A DNA stretch of 64,000 nucleotides from the NCBI GenBank assembly GCA_003952965.2, contig CM025850.1, positions 17,527,717-17,591,716 on the forward strand, in the 5' to 3' direction. Made by a program: the position numbers and the translations under genes. Numbering within the stretch: the first letter of the stretch is position 1; each line of letters starts with the position of its first letter. Positions 22,341 to 33,138 of the stretch are shown in pieces. Source of the DNA: Morella rubra (Eukaryota; Streptophyta; Magnoliopsida; Fagales; Myricaceae). The notes beneath the pieces are model-generated. The model was not told the DNA's origin, ran no database searches, and saw only the letters and a program-made list of their open reading frames with translations.

Positions 22341-22890
22341 TACACTGTCATTAGATCCTTAATTATCTCAGCTCTCTGATGTCAGAAATAGGATATTGAA
22401 TAGCATTTTCAGACAAACAAAACCATGAAAAACGTCTTTATGTGTATAGTCTCTATCAGTTGACTGAGCTTTGAATGTTCAAAACTAATGATTAAATAGT
22501 CATTTTGTTGGTTCAATCTCGGGGAAAAAAATATTGGAGTAAGGAGCATTGGTTTTAAATATGCCTTTTGATGCTGGTTGATTTTCAAATATATTTGGCT
22601 GTACAATGGAACTTGTTGGTAAGAAACATATCCTGGATCTTACCTAGCTTGACCGTGATCCAAATGTCTTCTGTGGATGATCTAGAATATAAAATGCTGT
22701 AAAAACTACAAAACAGGCAAGAAGTGCATGTTGTGCGTGTTGACTGGATGCATGTGAAGTTTGATGTCTTGTTTTATGTTTTGGGGGTGTTTGATATTTA
22801 CTCTTCTAACATAATTAGGAAGTTCAAACGTTTATGTTACTGCTTAATTTACATAAAAGGTAAGTACTTCTTTGGAAATTGGAATTGCAG
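22341..22890. other. Intron 1 of copy 2
   Basis: AT-rich sequence between the DUF629 exon and exon 2, ending in TTGGAATTGCAG. Only its edges resemble the intron of copy 3; the centre differs, so one copy has gained or lost sequence here. Confidence 0.5.
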
Positions 22891-23764
22891 AATCTCATAC
22901 TCGATGCAAGAATCCTGGCAATTAAGGAGGTTATGAGGCAGACAGAGCTGAAGCTCGGACTTGTATCTACTTATGATTATAGGTCAATAATGGTGCACCT
23001 CTTAAAGTCATTCATGCAGGTATATGTTATCTTGATTATCTAACAGTATCCTTCAATGTTTTTGTTTTGGGTAATTCATCGATCTCTCTTCCAGGCACAA
23101 CTGGAGGATATCTTCGACAAAGATGCCAAAGAGAAGTCTGAGGCTGCAACAGAAGCTCTCTTAGAAGAGCTAGCTCTTGATTCTCAGACGGATATGGACC
23201 GTGGATGTGGCAATGTGGGAAAATCAAAGTTTAAAAAGAAGAAAAAAAATCGTCAAAAGGCTAAAAACATTAAGGTTCTAAATGCTGCTAATTCTATTCG
23301 TTTCTTTTTTGATCTTGCTATACTGTCTATCATGGATCGTTTTCTTCTATATAAAATATCTGAACTAAATGATTGTAGCGATTCCACCTGTATTGCAGGA
23401 AACTAGTGGCAGTACGGAGCACCTTCCCTTCTACGAGGACAAAGCAGAACAAACGTATAAGTCTTTTTTCGTTCTTATTGTCACACGAACTTCTTCCTCC
23501 TTTTTCTTATTGGGTTAATGGCTATAGGTGATCTCAATTTTTAGACATATTTGAAATTTTATCTAGTTTTCACCGGGTTTGCTGAAATTGCTTTTGTGTC
23601 AGGCATGAAGAAAGCTATCAACTTCCTGAGATTGATCATATTGATCGGGTAAGCACCACCGATGAACTGGAACAACCGCAAGAGGAACTTAGTCTTGAAG
23701 AAAGAATGCTTGCTGAAGCTTTGGAGTGCCAAAGAAAATTCGAGAATGAGGCCCAACTAAAGGT

Positions 23765-24131
23765 CGACCATGCCGAAGAAAATAAAAAGACGGGTGAAGC
23801 CATTGGAAGAGGATGTAAAAGAGATCAGTGCGCCTGTCGTATACTCAAAAAACGAGGAAGGTAATGGCTCAAGTGAGCAGCAGCTATTGGAGCAGTTTGT
23901 GTCCAGCAGTAGCATTCGTGTTGGTAGTATACCGTTGATGGGTGAAGCCATCGACCTTGCCAAAGAAAATAAAAAGATGGTAGCCGTTGGAGAGGATGTA
24001 AAAGATCAGATCAGCACTGTGCCTGATGTATACTCAGAAAACGAGGAAGCTGGTAATGGTTCAAGTGAGCAGCGGCTATTGGAGCAGTTTGTGTCCAGCA
24101 GTAGCATCATTGTTGGTAGTATGCCGTTGAT
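23765..24131 (+). repeat. Tandem duplication inside the acidic tail of copy 2
   Basis: Unit 1 (23765-23951) and unit 2 (23952-24131) both run from CGACC(A/T)TGCC(G/A)AAGAAAAT to a stretch encoding LLEQFVSSSSI and VGS(I/M)PLM. Copy 3 has only one unit, so the duplication arose in copy 2 after the two copies separated. The encoded repeats remain in frame with each other. Confidence 0.8.
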
Positions 24132-24841
24132 GATGATGGGGTACCCGAAAAGTTTTTGGTCTTATGTAAAAGCTGCGAATAGGAATGTTGATGAGGAAGA
24201 TGCGGACGATGGTGAAGACACTGAGCAGAATAGTCACTTTGACGTTCCCTCCTCCCTCCACCTCCCACACAGATTGGCAGCGCTCCATTGAGACCCGCCT
24301 CCATGGTTACAGCTGGAGATGCAACAACTGAGAGAAGAGCTACGGAAATCTTTTGAAGAACTTCAAGCCAACCTTCTCGAAGCTTTGCAAGCCAATTTTG
24401 CGCAGTTTTTCTGGCCTCCTCAATGATTTTATTCTGTGTTTTGATGACAAAGGGCGATACATAGTTGTTTGTTATAACCTTGTTAAATTTCACTTTCCTT
24501 TGTTTTTGTAATCAGTGCACCTTCATTTTTACATGAATGTGTATATATTTTGAATGTGTGAATGTTGATATGGGGCTTGAATCCAATGTGTTGTGCTTAT
24601 CCATTTTCATTTAGACTGCTTACACTACAACAAAATTCCTGTTAGATGACGGGTGGAATGGTCGGGTAAAGTCCAGTTTTGGTCAGCTTTGGATGTCTGG
24701 AGACGACCTGTAGTGGTTAGACGATGGTCACCGGAACCTTGTGATTTAAGATTTCTGTCCACCAAAATCGGTTTCGTCGATTTTGCCAACTATGTTGACC
24801 GATCGTTTGGTTATTGGAGACATGAAATTTTCCGTCATTAG

Positions 24842-25636
24842 AAGATACCGTAAAATCTTATTAGTGGTTGTTCTTTATGTTTGCTAACCAAATATTTCTG
24901 GTTGCCATTTCTTTTCCCTGACAAAACCTGTTTGGATGAGATCACAAAACTAGTGGTCTAATTTTTATAAGTCGTGACGAAGTACCATTTGTTGGGCATT
25001 TTTGGCTTTGACATAATGTTGGTTGTTGTTTTAAGTTTTATTTTGACGATTTGCCTTGGTTGAAAATTGACTTCTAGTAACACCTTGTATTGGTGAGTAC
25101 TTTTTTTATCCTTGACCACAAAATCATACTTATAGTCTCGATTTCAAATTGGTAGTTGTAATTTTAAACATACAAAAAAAATGGCCTTCATCACTAAATC
25201 GTATTTTCCACCAGTTATTTAAGTGGTCTTTTGTAATGGCCAACCAAACAAAAATGGTTTTAACATGATTTTTGTCACCCACAAACTATCATCAGCAAAT
25301 AGTTTTCACCACAAAGGCATATTCTATTGTCATATAATTCTATCACCAACTATTAGCTTCATAGCAAATATTTACTGTTTACGAAAATTCTGAATGTAAA
25401 TATTGCGTGTTCTTGACAAAATGGATATCGTCATTTTATTGAAAATTCCTACAAACATTTTTTTTTAGCTAGTAATCCATAAGTGAACTTTTAGCTAGTC
25501 ATGCACCATTCAAAAAGGATTATCTAAATCCCAAAACATTACTACAGAAAATTAAAATAGGAGTTCCACCATATAATTAAAATAAAAACTGGAAATTTAG
25601 AAAGCATAATGTGCCAATCTACTCTAATGTGCCATT
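24842..25636. other. Left noncoding arm of CACTA-2
   Basis: AT-rich sequence with many short TTTTGGTTG/CAACCAAA- and GTCACCAAC-like words, probably the subterminal region of this CACTA family. No coding frame is supported. Confidence 0.4.
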
Positions 25637-25903
25637 CTACTTTGTCTCATCCCCATCTGCCTCATTCTGGTTATCACTTGGAAGTTGTTTGTACAAGTAC
25701 TGAAGCTTCTCAACATAACTAGCAAACCTTCCTACATAGTCGTTGCAACGTTCATTCAATACTTTAACTTCATTTGTTAAACCTTCATATGTGTTCTTGT
25801 AATAATCCAATTCAGACTTGTATTTGTCAACCTAGTTCGACATTTGTGCAACTTTTGCTGAACGGGACTCACTTACGGGAGGTGGGATCATTGACTTACT
25901 CAT
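25637..25903 (-). pseudogene. Coiled-coil C-terminal exon, possibly of a CACTA-2 TNPA-like gene
   Basis: The minus strand reads MSKSMIPPPVSESRSAKVAQ, an in-frame stop, then VDKYKSELDYYKNTYEGLTN and VKVLNERCNDYVGRFASYVE, ending in an acidic tail (NQNEADGDETK). A proline/serine start followed by a long coiled coil is common for the C-terminus of TNPA/Transposase_24-type proteins, and the position downstream of the TNPD gene fits. The conserved Transposase_24 core was not found, so the call is tentative. Confidence 0.4.
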
Positions 25904-27235
25904 TCCTCTTCATTAAGCATAGTAATATTAATAATAATAAAACGTCTTCTGGCATAGTTAATAGTTTGCTGATGTATAGTATGTAATATTTATGAATGAA
26001 AGAAGAGTACCAAAAAATAGAAATAACGAAATATAAATATATAAGCAACATATTCATTAAGCATAGTAATAATAATAATAATAAAAGCCTACATACTTTA
26101 TATATGGAGCTACTTCGTCACAATTGTTCAGAATGTATAGTTGAGCTTTGGTAAATAGAAAGTCATCCAAGCGTTGGTAGTTGCCTTGCCTAATGGATGC
26201 ACAATGTTCGAGAACACCGAGATGAGATTGGAGTCAATATTTGTGGATGCAACATTGTTATGGTGATGATATTCGTCTTCTTTTTCTAACTCATCTAGGT
26301 ACTGACAACAATAAGACAAGCATTCCATATTGATGTATGCTTCAACAATGGAACCATCGGGGCGTGCCATGTTCTTAACACAACGCTTTAATAACCCAAG
26401 ATATCTCTCACTACAGTACATCTAGCAGCCATGCACTAGTCCTCCAAGTAACACCTATTATGGCAAATGGATTGCCAAATGAACCATAACTATGAAAAAT
26501 GAAGGAGGGAATATCGTTTCCATTTTGCATAGATTTTGAAAATGTCTTTCTGAAGTTGTTCAACCACTTCCACACTTACAATTCTTGCACATAGCACTCT
26601 AAAGAAGGTACACAACTTAATGGTACATGTGCTAACCTTCTTTGTAAGTAGGCCACGAATTGCAACCAATAACAACCTTTGTATGAGAATGTGGCAATCA
26701 TGACTTTTTAGTCCACTCAACTTACACTCAGTGACATCGACGCACCCTGAGATGTTGGACACAAAACCATATGGAAACTTAACTAAGTTAAGTTAGTTAC
26801 AGAACACTTTCTTCTCTGTTTTAGAAAAAGTGAAACATGCAACAGGCATTGATGAACCTCCATTAGGATTAGGAATGAGGTGGAGATCTCGACATACACC
26901 TATTATTTTCAAATCTTCTCGAGACTCTGCAATGTCTTTCATCTTGCCAACAACTCCCATTAGAGTACCAAGCAGATTGTCACATATGTTTTTTTCAATA
27001 TGCATGACGTCTAAGCAATGGGAGGGTCCTCTTAACGCCTTCTTTTTTCTTCTCATCGGAGTTATTTCACAAAGACTTGCCATGGTAAGGAAGAAGGAGG
27101 GGAACAAGCACACTTGGAGAGCGCAGTACACTGGAGAGTTGTATGCTGCGTTCGGGAAGGATGAATCGCTCCCAAAAAGGAATCTATTGATTCTCTCCCA
27201 ATTGGTTGGACCGTAGGTGCGATGATTTACTTCAT

Positions 27236-27270
27236 GGGCGAGGTCTCTGGTTAAAGTCCAGGATGGCCCA
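27236..27270 (+). tRNA. trnI-GAU: trnI-GAU 3' exon fragment (plastid-derived, non-functional)
   Basis: The 35-nt 3' half of plastid tRNA-Ile begins GGGCGAGGTCTCTGG and ends GATGGCCCA. The T-loop region reads TTAAAGTCC where the plastid gene has TTCAAGTCC. The 5' exon is absent, so this cannot make a tRNA. Confidence 0.85.
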
Positions 27271-27334
27271 GCTGCACCAAGTAAAAGACTAGAAGAAGCA
27301 TTTGACTCCTTCATGCATGCTCCACTTGGCTCGG

Positions 27335-27372
27335 GGGGATATAGCTCAGTTGGTAGAGCTTCGCTCTTGCAA
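27335..27372 (+). tRNA. trnA-UGC: trnA-UGC 5' exon fragment (plastid-derived, non-functional)
   Basis: The 38-nt 5' half of plastid tRNA-Ala begins GGGGATATAGCTCAGTTGG and ends with the anticodon region TCTTGCAA. The start of its group II intron follows. One substitution (CTTCGC for CTCCGC) is visible. The 3' exon is missing. Confidence 0.85.
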
Positions 27373-29080
27373 TTGGGTCGTTGCGATTACGGGTTGGCTG
27401 TTTGCACAATTTGTTGGATGACCAACAAGGTAAAGAGAAGAAGACACTTTTTTTGGTCTAATTCAACTCACGCTTTGAAAGCTTTCTTTTCCTCGTACAC
27501 AATAACTTTCCAAATTGAAATTTTCTTATTGCATCAAACTGTTGCAAGACCATTTCTCCATCCAACAATGGAGGTGCAACTCTCAAGTCCTTCTTTCCAT
27601 CAAAGCATGCCTTCTGATGTTGCATTTTATCAAACAATGGCAAAAAATGTCGATGACCCATGTAACTAAATTTCTTTCCATTCTTCAACCACCAACTATC
27701 AGTGTTCTCGTTGCACAATGGACATGCTAACCTTCCCTTAGTACTACACCCTGATAAATTCCCATAGGCTAGAAAGTCATTTATTGTCCACATTTGTGTA
27801 GCATGTAATCAAAATATTTTTGACATAGACACATCGAAGGTAAGTACTCCATCTATCCACAAATCATTAAGGTCATTAATTAAGGGTTGGAGGTAGACGT
27901 CTATGTTATTTCTAGGTGCCCTTGGTCCAGGAATAATCAAAGACATAATGAAGAACTTGTCATTCATACACTTCCAAGGAGGCAAATTATATGGAACTAG
28001 AAAAATAGGCCACGTGCTAAGCTCCATGTTCATACTTGCAAATGGGTTGAAACCGTTGCTTATCAAATCAAGCCAAACGTTGTGACTGTCCCTAGCAAAC
28101 CACTCATGGTTTCTATCAAAATCTTTCCAAACCTCACCGTCTGATGGGCGTTCCACTATACGACCTTCAGGACGTTTTCTATCATGGTGCCATCTCATGT
28201 CGGTCGCTGTAGACTTAAACATATACAATCGCTTCAATCTCAGTTTCAATAGGAAATACTTAAGTACCTTATAAGCAATCTTGCTGGATTTGACGCTATT
28301 GTATGACCACCTCGGTTCACTGCATATCGGACACTTATCTAACTCTGCATTGTCCTTCCAAAATAAAACACAATTGTTTCTGCATGCTTCAATTTTTATA
28401 TAGGTGAAACCCAAGCCCCGGAGCAATGATTTTGCTTCATAAGTCGTACTTGGCATTGTGTTGCCTTTCGGTAGTAAATTCTTCAGGAATTGTAGCCACT
28501 TGTCAACGAAATTGTTACTCCAATTGTGGTGAATCTTATAATAAAGCAACCTCACTGTGAATGATAAAATGGAGTAAGACTTGCATCCACGATATACTGG
28601 ACGATGGGCATCTTCAACCAATTTCTCAAAGACACGAATATTAAAATCAGGGATGCTATTGAACTGATCCAATTCATCACCGGCTTCGTCCATTACATAG
28701 CCATTAAGAATATCTTGCATCATATCATCAAAAGTCTCTTATGTTTGACTGTCATTTGTTGATTGCTCTTTTGTCATTGGTCCTACATTTTGAAATTCCT
28801 CATCAACAATGTCACTATAATGTACCACACCACATTCCACAATATCCTTCTCCTTGTGGAATGTCCATGTTTCATACTTCTCATCTATACCTTTCTCCCA
28901 TAGATGGTCTTCTACAACATCTGTTTTTTTGTACAAGCAATTCTTACAACTAACACAAGGACACAAAACTCTATTCAGTTTATCTTTGTGTTTTCTAGCT
29001 ACTGCCATGAATATCTTCATTCCATCCTCATACGCCTTACTATAGAATCGATCTTTAATTTTCATCCACGATCTATCCAT

Positions 29081-31902
29081 CCTTAAATCCTAGTGGGAAG
29101 TGTAAAGGCTCTTTATTTGCAATTATACTTGTGTGACATATGCGCTAGTAAAAATCCCTTTGAGTTTGATTGTCCTTCTTGGCTTCTATCAATTATTTCT
29201 ATCGAGAAACAAAAAGATGGTGATACTGATGATGAAGAGCAGAAATGGGTAGCAACTATATATGATTGATGAGACTTTGTGGCTATAATCTACCAAATGG
29301 TGTAGAGTACAGCACTTATAATTGCTAGTCTTGAAAGAAAATAATAAGAAGAAAAGATCTTAAGGGTAAAAGATGAGCTAGATATACCACATTACAACAG
29401 AGAAATATTCGTGAAATTCAATGCACCGATAGGGATCCAAAATCTAAATCCTGCATGTAAATCAAAAAAGAGAATCAAATTACATGAAATCTGAATCACA
29501 CTATCAAGCCAACATAAAGATTAAGTCAAAGATCCTTTGTTACCATAAAGTAATGTGGGAAAAGCATCTTTTTGGTACTTCTCTCGAAGCTGAGAGAGCT
29601 TCCCCTGCCATAAGTTGTTCCACGCAGAAATAACAGCAATCACATTTGGTACATAAATAGATTGTGCCCAACAACACGTACCAGAATATACTGAAATTAT
29701 TCAGCACATAAGGTATATGATTTTTCTCAAACAATTCCAATATTCAACACCTAAGTATAGAATTCGACAGCAAGTTTAGCCTATTTCGCATATGAAAGAA
29801 GTTTTGATTGAAGTCCAAAATTTATGAAAACAAAAATAATACCATCAGAGGTCGAAGGATGTGGAGCCGTTCGAATCATTTTCGCCCTAATATGCAGAAA
29901 TTGCAGACATTGGTACACCTTAATTCCTAAATTTGGGCATGAAATAGTTTCAAGTGGTTAGAATAAATCACCCTCAACAAGTGTTAGGAATAAAATGCCC
30001 AACTTCGTTTTTAATTTTCTGATTTCTCGACAGAGGAGATCTCCTGTGGGCAAAAGTCTTCAACCATCAAACCAGAACAAAACCAGATATTTTGAATAAT
30101 TTTGATGGTCAGAATCATAGTTAAACACCACCTGATTTTGATCTTTCTCAATGGAGGAGAATCGGATGTCCAAAATCGTTTTTAATTTTCTAATCTTTTT
30201 CGACTGAGGAGAATCTCTTGTGGACAGACGTCTTTGGCCAACGAACTAGAATAGAACCCGGTGGAAATTAATTATTCTGAAAAATTCTAAGGGTCAGACT
30301 CGTAGGTTAACACCATCTGATTTCGTTGAAATGTGAGTGGGAAAATGGTGATGATTACGCCCAAAGAATAATGCGGTAGTTGTAGCACAGCTTTGGGGTG
30401 TCGATTCCACAGAGAGACAAATTAAAAGAATAGCAAAAGGAACAAAGAAACTAAAGAAAAATATTAAATGATCAATGGAGAACAAAGATTAATTTTAAAT
30501 GCAAATTGAAGTGAAGCAGATTGACTAACTGAAGAAGTACTCAAATTTGACGAACAGCAAAGCGTTGGGAATCCCTTGCACAACTCCGATATTTTAATTA
30601 TTCTTAATTTAGTGAATAACTCAATTGGGAACTCAATTCCCAAAATTCCCAATTAGAAGGTATAGATTTATAAACCAAAATTAAACCAAATGTAATCCTT
30701 TGAAACCCATTCACCACTTTTAGAATACGTAAATTATTATCCCTATCGAGAAAATCCAACGATGACAATATACTCAAGGAGCGATATTGCAGCAGAGAAG
30801 TAAATCAATATAGATAAATAATTGATCCAAACATAATCAAAGAACTAATCCATTCAATAGAAAAAGCATTACTGAATCCATAAACAGAATAAATTCTATG
30901 ATTATTTGGAGAAGAAAACATCAACAATGAATTGAGAATGATAAAACAAAAGAGTTTTAGTAATTGAAAATCAAATACACAAATTAAGAATGAATTGAAA
31001 ATACCGTCTAGTGTGCAAGTTCATCCCTAGCCCCACTTGAGAATTTAGTTCCCCATACTAAGATGAACGAAAAAATGTTCTAGAGAAAAAAACCTCGAGT
31101 CCTAAGTCTGCCTCCTCCATTCGTACAATAAAAAGGTTAGCTTATATATATATCCCCCAACAAAACCCAAAAAAAAGGGAATAATAAAAAGAATGCTAAA
31201 AAAAAATCCTCTTGTTTCCGGGCTTGGATTGCGGCACACTTTTGAACCAGTAAACGTCCGAATTAGAGCAATACTATCTCACAATGAATTGTAGCCCCTT
31301 AAGATATCTTTCTAACGCATCAAGAATCGCATCCATTCAAAATGTGAGTGGAAAGTTAAGATCAAAATACTAAATATATGTCCAGGCTGTCTCCTAGCGA
31401 ATTTCGGACTTGGACTTCTTGCAGTTTCCTTTTGTGATCTTTTTTTTTTTTTTTTTTTTTTTCAAATTTGTTCTCAACCCATGAGAGTCCTCCTTTGAAT
31501 TTGACTGGGCTTTGACTTGCTCTTTTATAAACTCAAAAATGAAACATAAAAATCTGCTTTGGAGTATCCCAAAGTAAATAGCAACTCAATTCAAGAATAC
31601 ACATTAATTCTAATTATTTCTATTCACATTTTAGCATTTTAGTCCAATAATAGGGTATCTAGAGAGCACTTTCGTACACTCATCAAGCGACGACAGACTC
31701 TAACGCATAGGAGGATGAGATCCATCACTCCAAACTAGAATCAATCCTTTAACCACAATACCGTGTGACAAAGCAAATATCGTTGGGCTAGAAGAACATT
31801 AGAACGATTTCGAAGTTTTTTGTGGATAAAGACCCATTTAAGGTGACGACTTAATACCCGTTATAATAAAAATGGTTGCCTAAGTGGACTATTGTTGTAG
31901 TG
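29081..31902. other. Right noncoding arm of CACTA-2
   Basis: About 2.8 kb without a supported gene, upstream of the transposase on the minus strand. It contains a diverged two-unit tandem repeat (29996-30143 and 30169-30325, sharing TTTTTAATTTTCT and AAACACCACCTGATTT-like words), a phrase GGGTGTCGATTCCACAGAGA at about 30397 that recurs in plant repetitive DNA, and a 23-base T run (31440-31462). An older nested insertion is likely, but I could not find its borders. Confidence 0.45.
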
Positions 31903-31957
31903 TTAAATTCAAAGGCTTCCCCAATTAAAAAAGATCAACTAGAAGCAATTAAGGAAC

Positions 31958-32413
31958 TCAAAGTAAGCATATTTCTTCAACTTTAATTTGCCAAGCTTCA
32001 TCTTTCGTTCTTTTGTGCACATCCTTATAATCAAAGATATGCTCCACTGAATATAACCAATAAAAAAACTTATCTAGTTGAATTCTTCCTTTGAAATCAG
32101 GGATATCAACTATCACATCAAGTTGATCTCGTTGAACTTCATGGTTTCTTCGAACATGACGACGAGAAACATGTTTTTCTGATGATGGTTCACTTCGATC
32201 ATGATAGAAAGAATTCTTATTCTCATGATGAGAAGATTTCACCCTTCGATTCATGATAAGAATCATTTTGATCAAAAGGCTTGTAATGTTCAATACATTA
32301 CTAAAGTTGTTGTAATTGTCTCCTTAGATCTGCAAGTTCAACCTCATGGAGATCTCTTTCACGAGCTGGAGGAGAGTCAACATTTAACCCACGACGACGA
32401 TAACCAGCCATAA
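31958..32413 (-). pseudogene. Ty3-type gag fragment
   Basis: The minus strand starts MAGYRRRGLNVDSPPARERD and LRRQLQQL, then has stops. The frame from 32293 reads DVIVDIPDFKGRIQLDKFFY and WLYSVEHIFDYKDV, the start of a Retrotrans_gag domain of Ty3/gypsy elements. The fragment stops near 31958. Beyond it lies the CACTA-2 insertion, and the rest of the retroelement is absent. A primer-binding site precedes it at 32423-32434. Confidence 0.75.
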
Positions 32414-32422
32414 CAATCAAAA

Positions 32423-32434
32423 GCTTTGATACCA
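32423..32434 (-). other. Retrotransposon primer-binding site
   Basis: The minus strand reads TGGTATCAAAGC, which differs by one base from the common plant PBS complementary to initiator methionine tRNA (TGGTATCAGAGC). It sits about 10 bases upstream of the gag ATG, and the LTR end (GTATCA) is two bases away. Confidence 0.7.
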
Positions 32435-32436
32435 TC

Positions 32437-32764
32437 TGATACTGGAGTTAGTCAGGAAAAGTACAGGACACCTCGTGAGTGCTTGGGCTAAGTGAAATGC
32501 TTGGGAGACGTGGAAATCTAGGCAAATAATGGAAAGCTTGGGAGAGTAATGGGACCAGTCGGGATATTTCTCGAAATGTCAGAAAAGTGTTTGTGGGAAT
32601 GTTTGGAATGACACTAACTCACACACTCGGATAGATAAACTTACCACCAAGTAGAAAACACAAAGGGATATAGAAATTATTACCCAATATAATCCAACAC
32701 GGGATACAGCAAGAACTCACCACCTATTGGAATCCACCTAAGCAGCAGAATTTATAGAATAAAT
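32437..32764 (-). mobile_element. Partial LTR of the Ty3-type element
   Basis: The sequence directly upstream (minus strand) of the PBS should be the 3' end of the 5' LTR. It begins TGATACTGGAGTTAGTC on the plus strand and is cut at 32765 by a CACTA end, so only about 330 bp remain. No second LTR was found in the window. Confidence 0.5.
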
Positions 32765-33138
32765 CACTATAAGAAAATGCAGTTTGGGTGTCAAAAATTT
32801 GTCACCCAAAGTGCATATTTAGTCACTAATGGTTTTGGGTGACAAAACCAAGTTGTCACCCGATTTGTTATCTAAAGCCTGTCAGCAAAGGTTTTAGGTG
32901 ACAATTTCTGTGTTTTGTCATTCAAAACCGTCCGGACGGAAACATATACTATCCGAACGATTTTATGTTATATTGACAAAATTCAAAATCGTCATGGCCC
33001 AGTATCCTCAATCCGTTCGCATGAAGGGTGCGAACATACTCTCCATACGTTTGCGAACGTTTGGTCCAATGTGACAAAATGCATTTTGTCATGAAATATA
33101 CGTGCGCACGGTAAAAGACAACTGTCCGCACAATAACA
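32765..33138 (+). mobile_element. Truncated left end of a CACTA-1-family element
   Basis: CACTATAAGAAAATGCAG is followed by GTCACCCAAAG, GGGTGACAAAACC and CGTCCGGACG-type motifs in the same order as the left end of CACTA-1 (4501-4870). Similarity stops near 33138, and no matching right end follows. It is a broken or aberrantly transposed copy of the same family. Confidence 0.75.

Larger units (their letters stand above)
20093..24427 (+). pseudogene. DUF627/DUF629 family gene, copy 2 (many frameshifts)
   Basis: The start MSPKKRPSAYTDPP is followed at once by a one-base loss that breaks the frame; DUF627 then continues from 20155 (ECNRALAALQRGNHTKALKL). Exon 1 runs to about 22340 with DUF629 pieces (CVCCCCGD-like finger near 21060, DDSKRTELLERIHGALE, FINWLLTGPAIGEQLEAWAS) in several frames. 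Exon 2 is 22891-23019, exon 3 is 23095-23274 (lysine-rich end KKKKNRQKAKNIK), exon 4 is 23399-23454 and exon 5 is 23603-24427 (SLEERMLAEALECQ, acidic region, C-terminal coiled coil ending FAQFFWPPQ). Borders follow GT/AG except where mutated. The USP catalytic domain of full-length relatives is not visible. Copy 3 is a near-identical duplicate. It is not functional as it stands. Confidence 0.85.
27045..27401 (+). other. Plastid DNA insert (NUPT) from the trnI-GAU/trnA-UGC region
   Basis: The sequence matches my memory of the chloroplast rRNA operon spacer: the end of the trnI-GAU intron (GCCATGGTAAGGAAGAAGG, CACTTGGAGAGCGCAG), the trnI 3' exon, the short spacer (CATGCATGCTCCACTTGGC), the trnA-UGC 5' exon and the first bases of the trnA intron (GGGTCGTTGCGATTACGGG). 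It sits inside the tnp2 coding region of CACTA-2. Both edges are approximate: the left lies between 27015 and 27060, the right near 27401. A few substitutions against the plastid sequence point to a transfer that is not brand new. Confidence 0.88.
26128..29080 (-). pseudogene. TNPD-type transposase (tnp2 family) of CACTA-2, interrupted
   Basis: The start MDRSWMKIKDRFYSKAYEDG with CPCVSCKN (29080-28740) is the Transpos_assoc-like part. The tnp2 core follows at 28723-27809 (SNGFNPFASMNMELSTWPIF, IPYNLPPWKCMNDKFFIM, LIIPGPRAPRNNIDVYLQPL), continues at 27793-27458 (TINDFLAYGNLSGCSTKGRL) and then, after a plastid DNA insertion, at about 27020-26793 (LDVMHIEKNICDNLLGTLMG). DUF4218 pieces lie at 26762-26490 and 26421-26128 (VKNMARPDGSIVEAYINMEC). 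Stops, frame changes and the insertion make it non-functional. Confidence 0.87.
24623..31902 (-). mobile_element. CACTA-2: 7,280-bp CACTA DNA transposon
   Basis: The left end is CACTACAACAAAATTCC. The right end, read inwards, is CACTACAACAATAGTCC. The 3-bp duplication TTA flanks it (24620-24622 and 31903-31905). It carries a decayed TNPD transposase gene and a short coiled-coil exon on the minus strand. It differs from CACTA-1 in end sequence and lacks the CGTCCGGACG motifs, so it belongs to another family. It landed 3' of DUF629 copy 2, next to a Ty3-type gag fragment. Confidence 0.9.

Noticed and set aside
27236-27372. Nuclear tRNA genes
   Set aside because: Only one half of each tRNA is present, with plastid intron sequence attached; these are pieces of a plastid insert.
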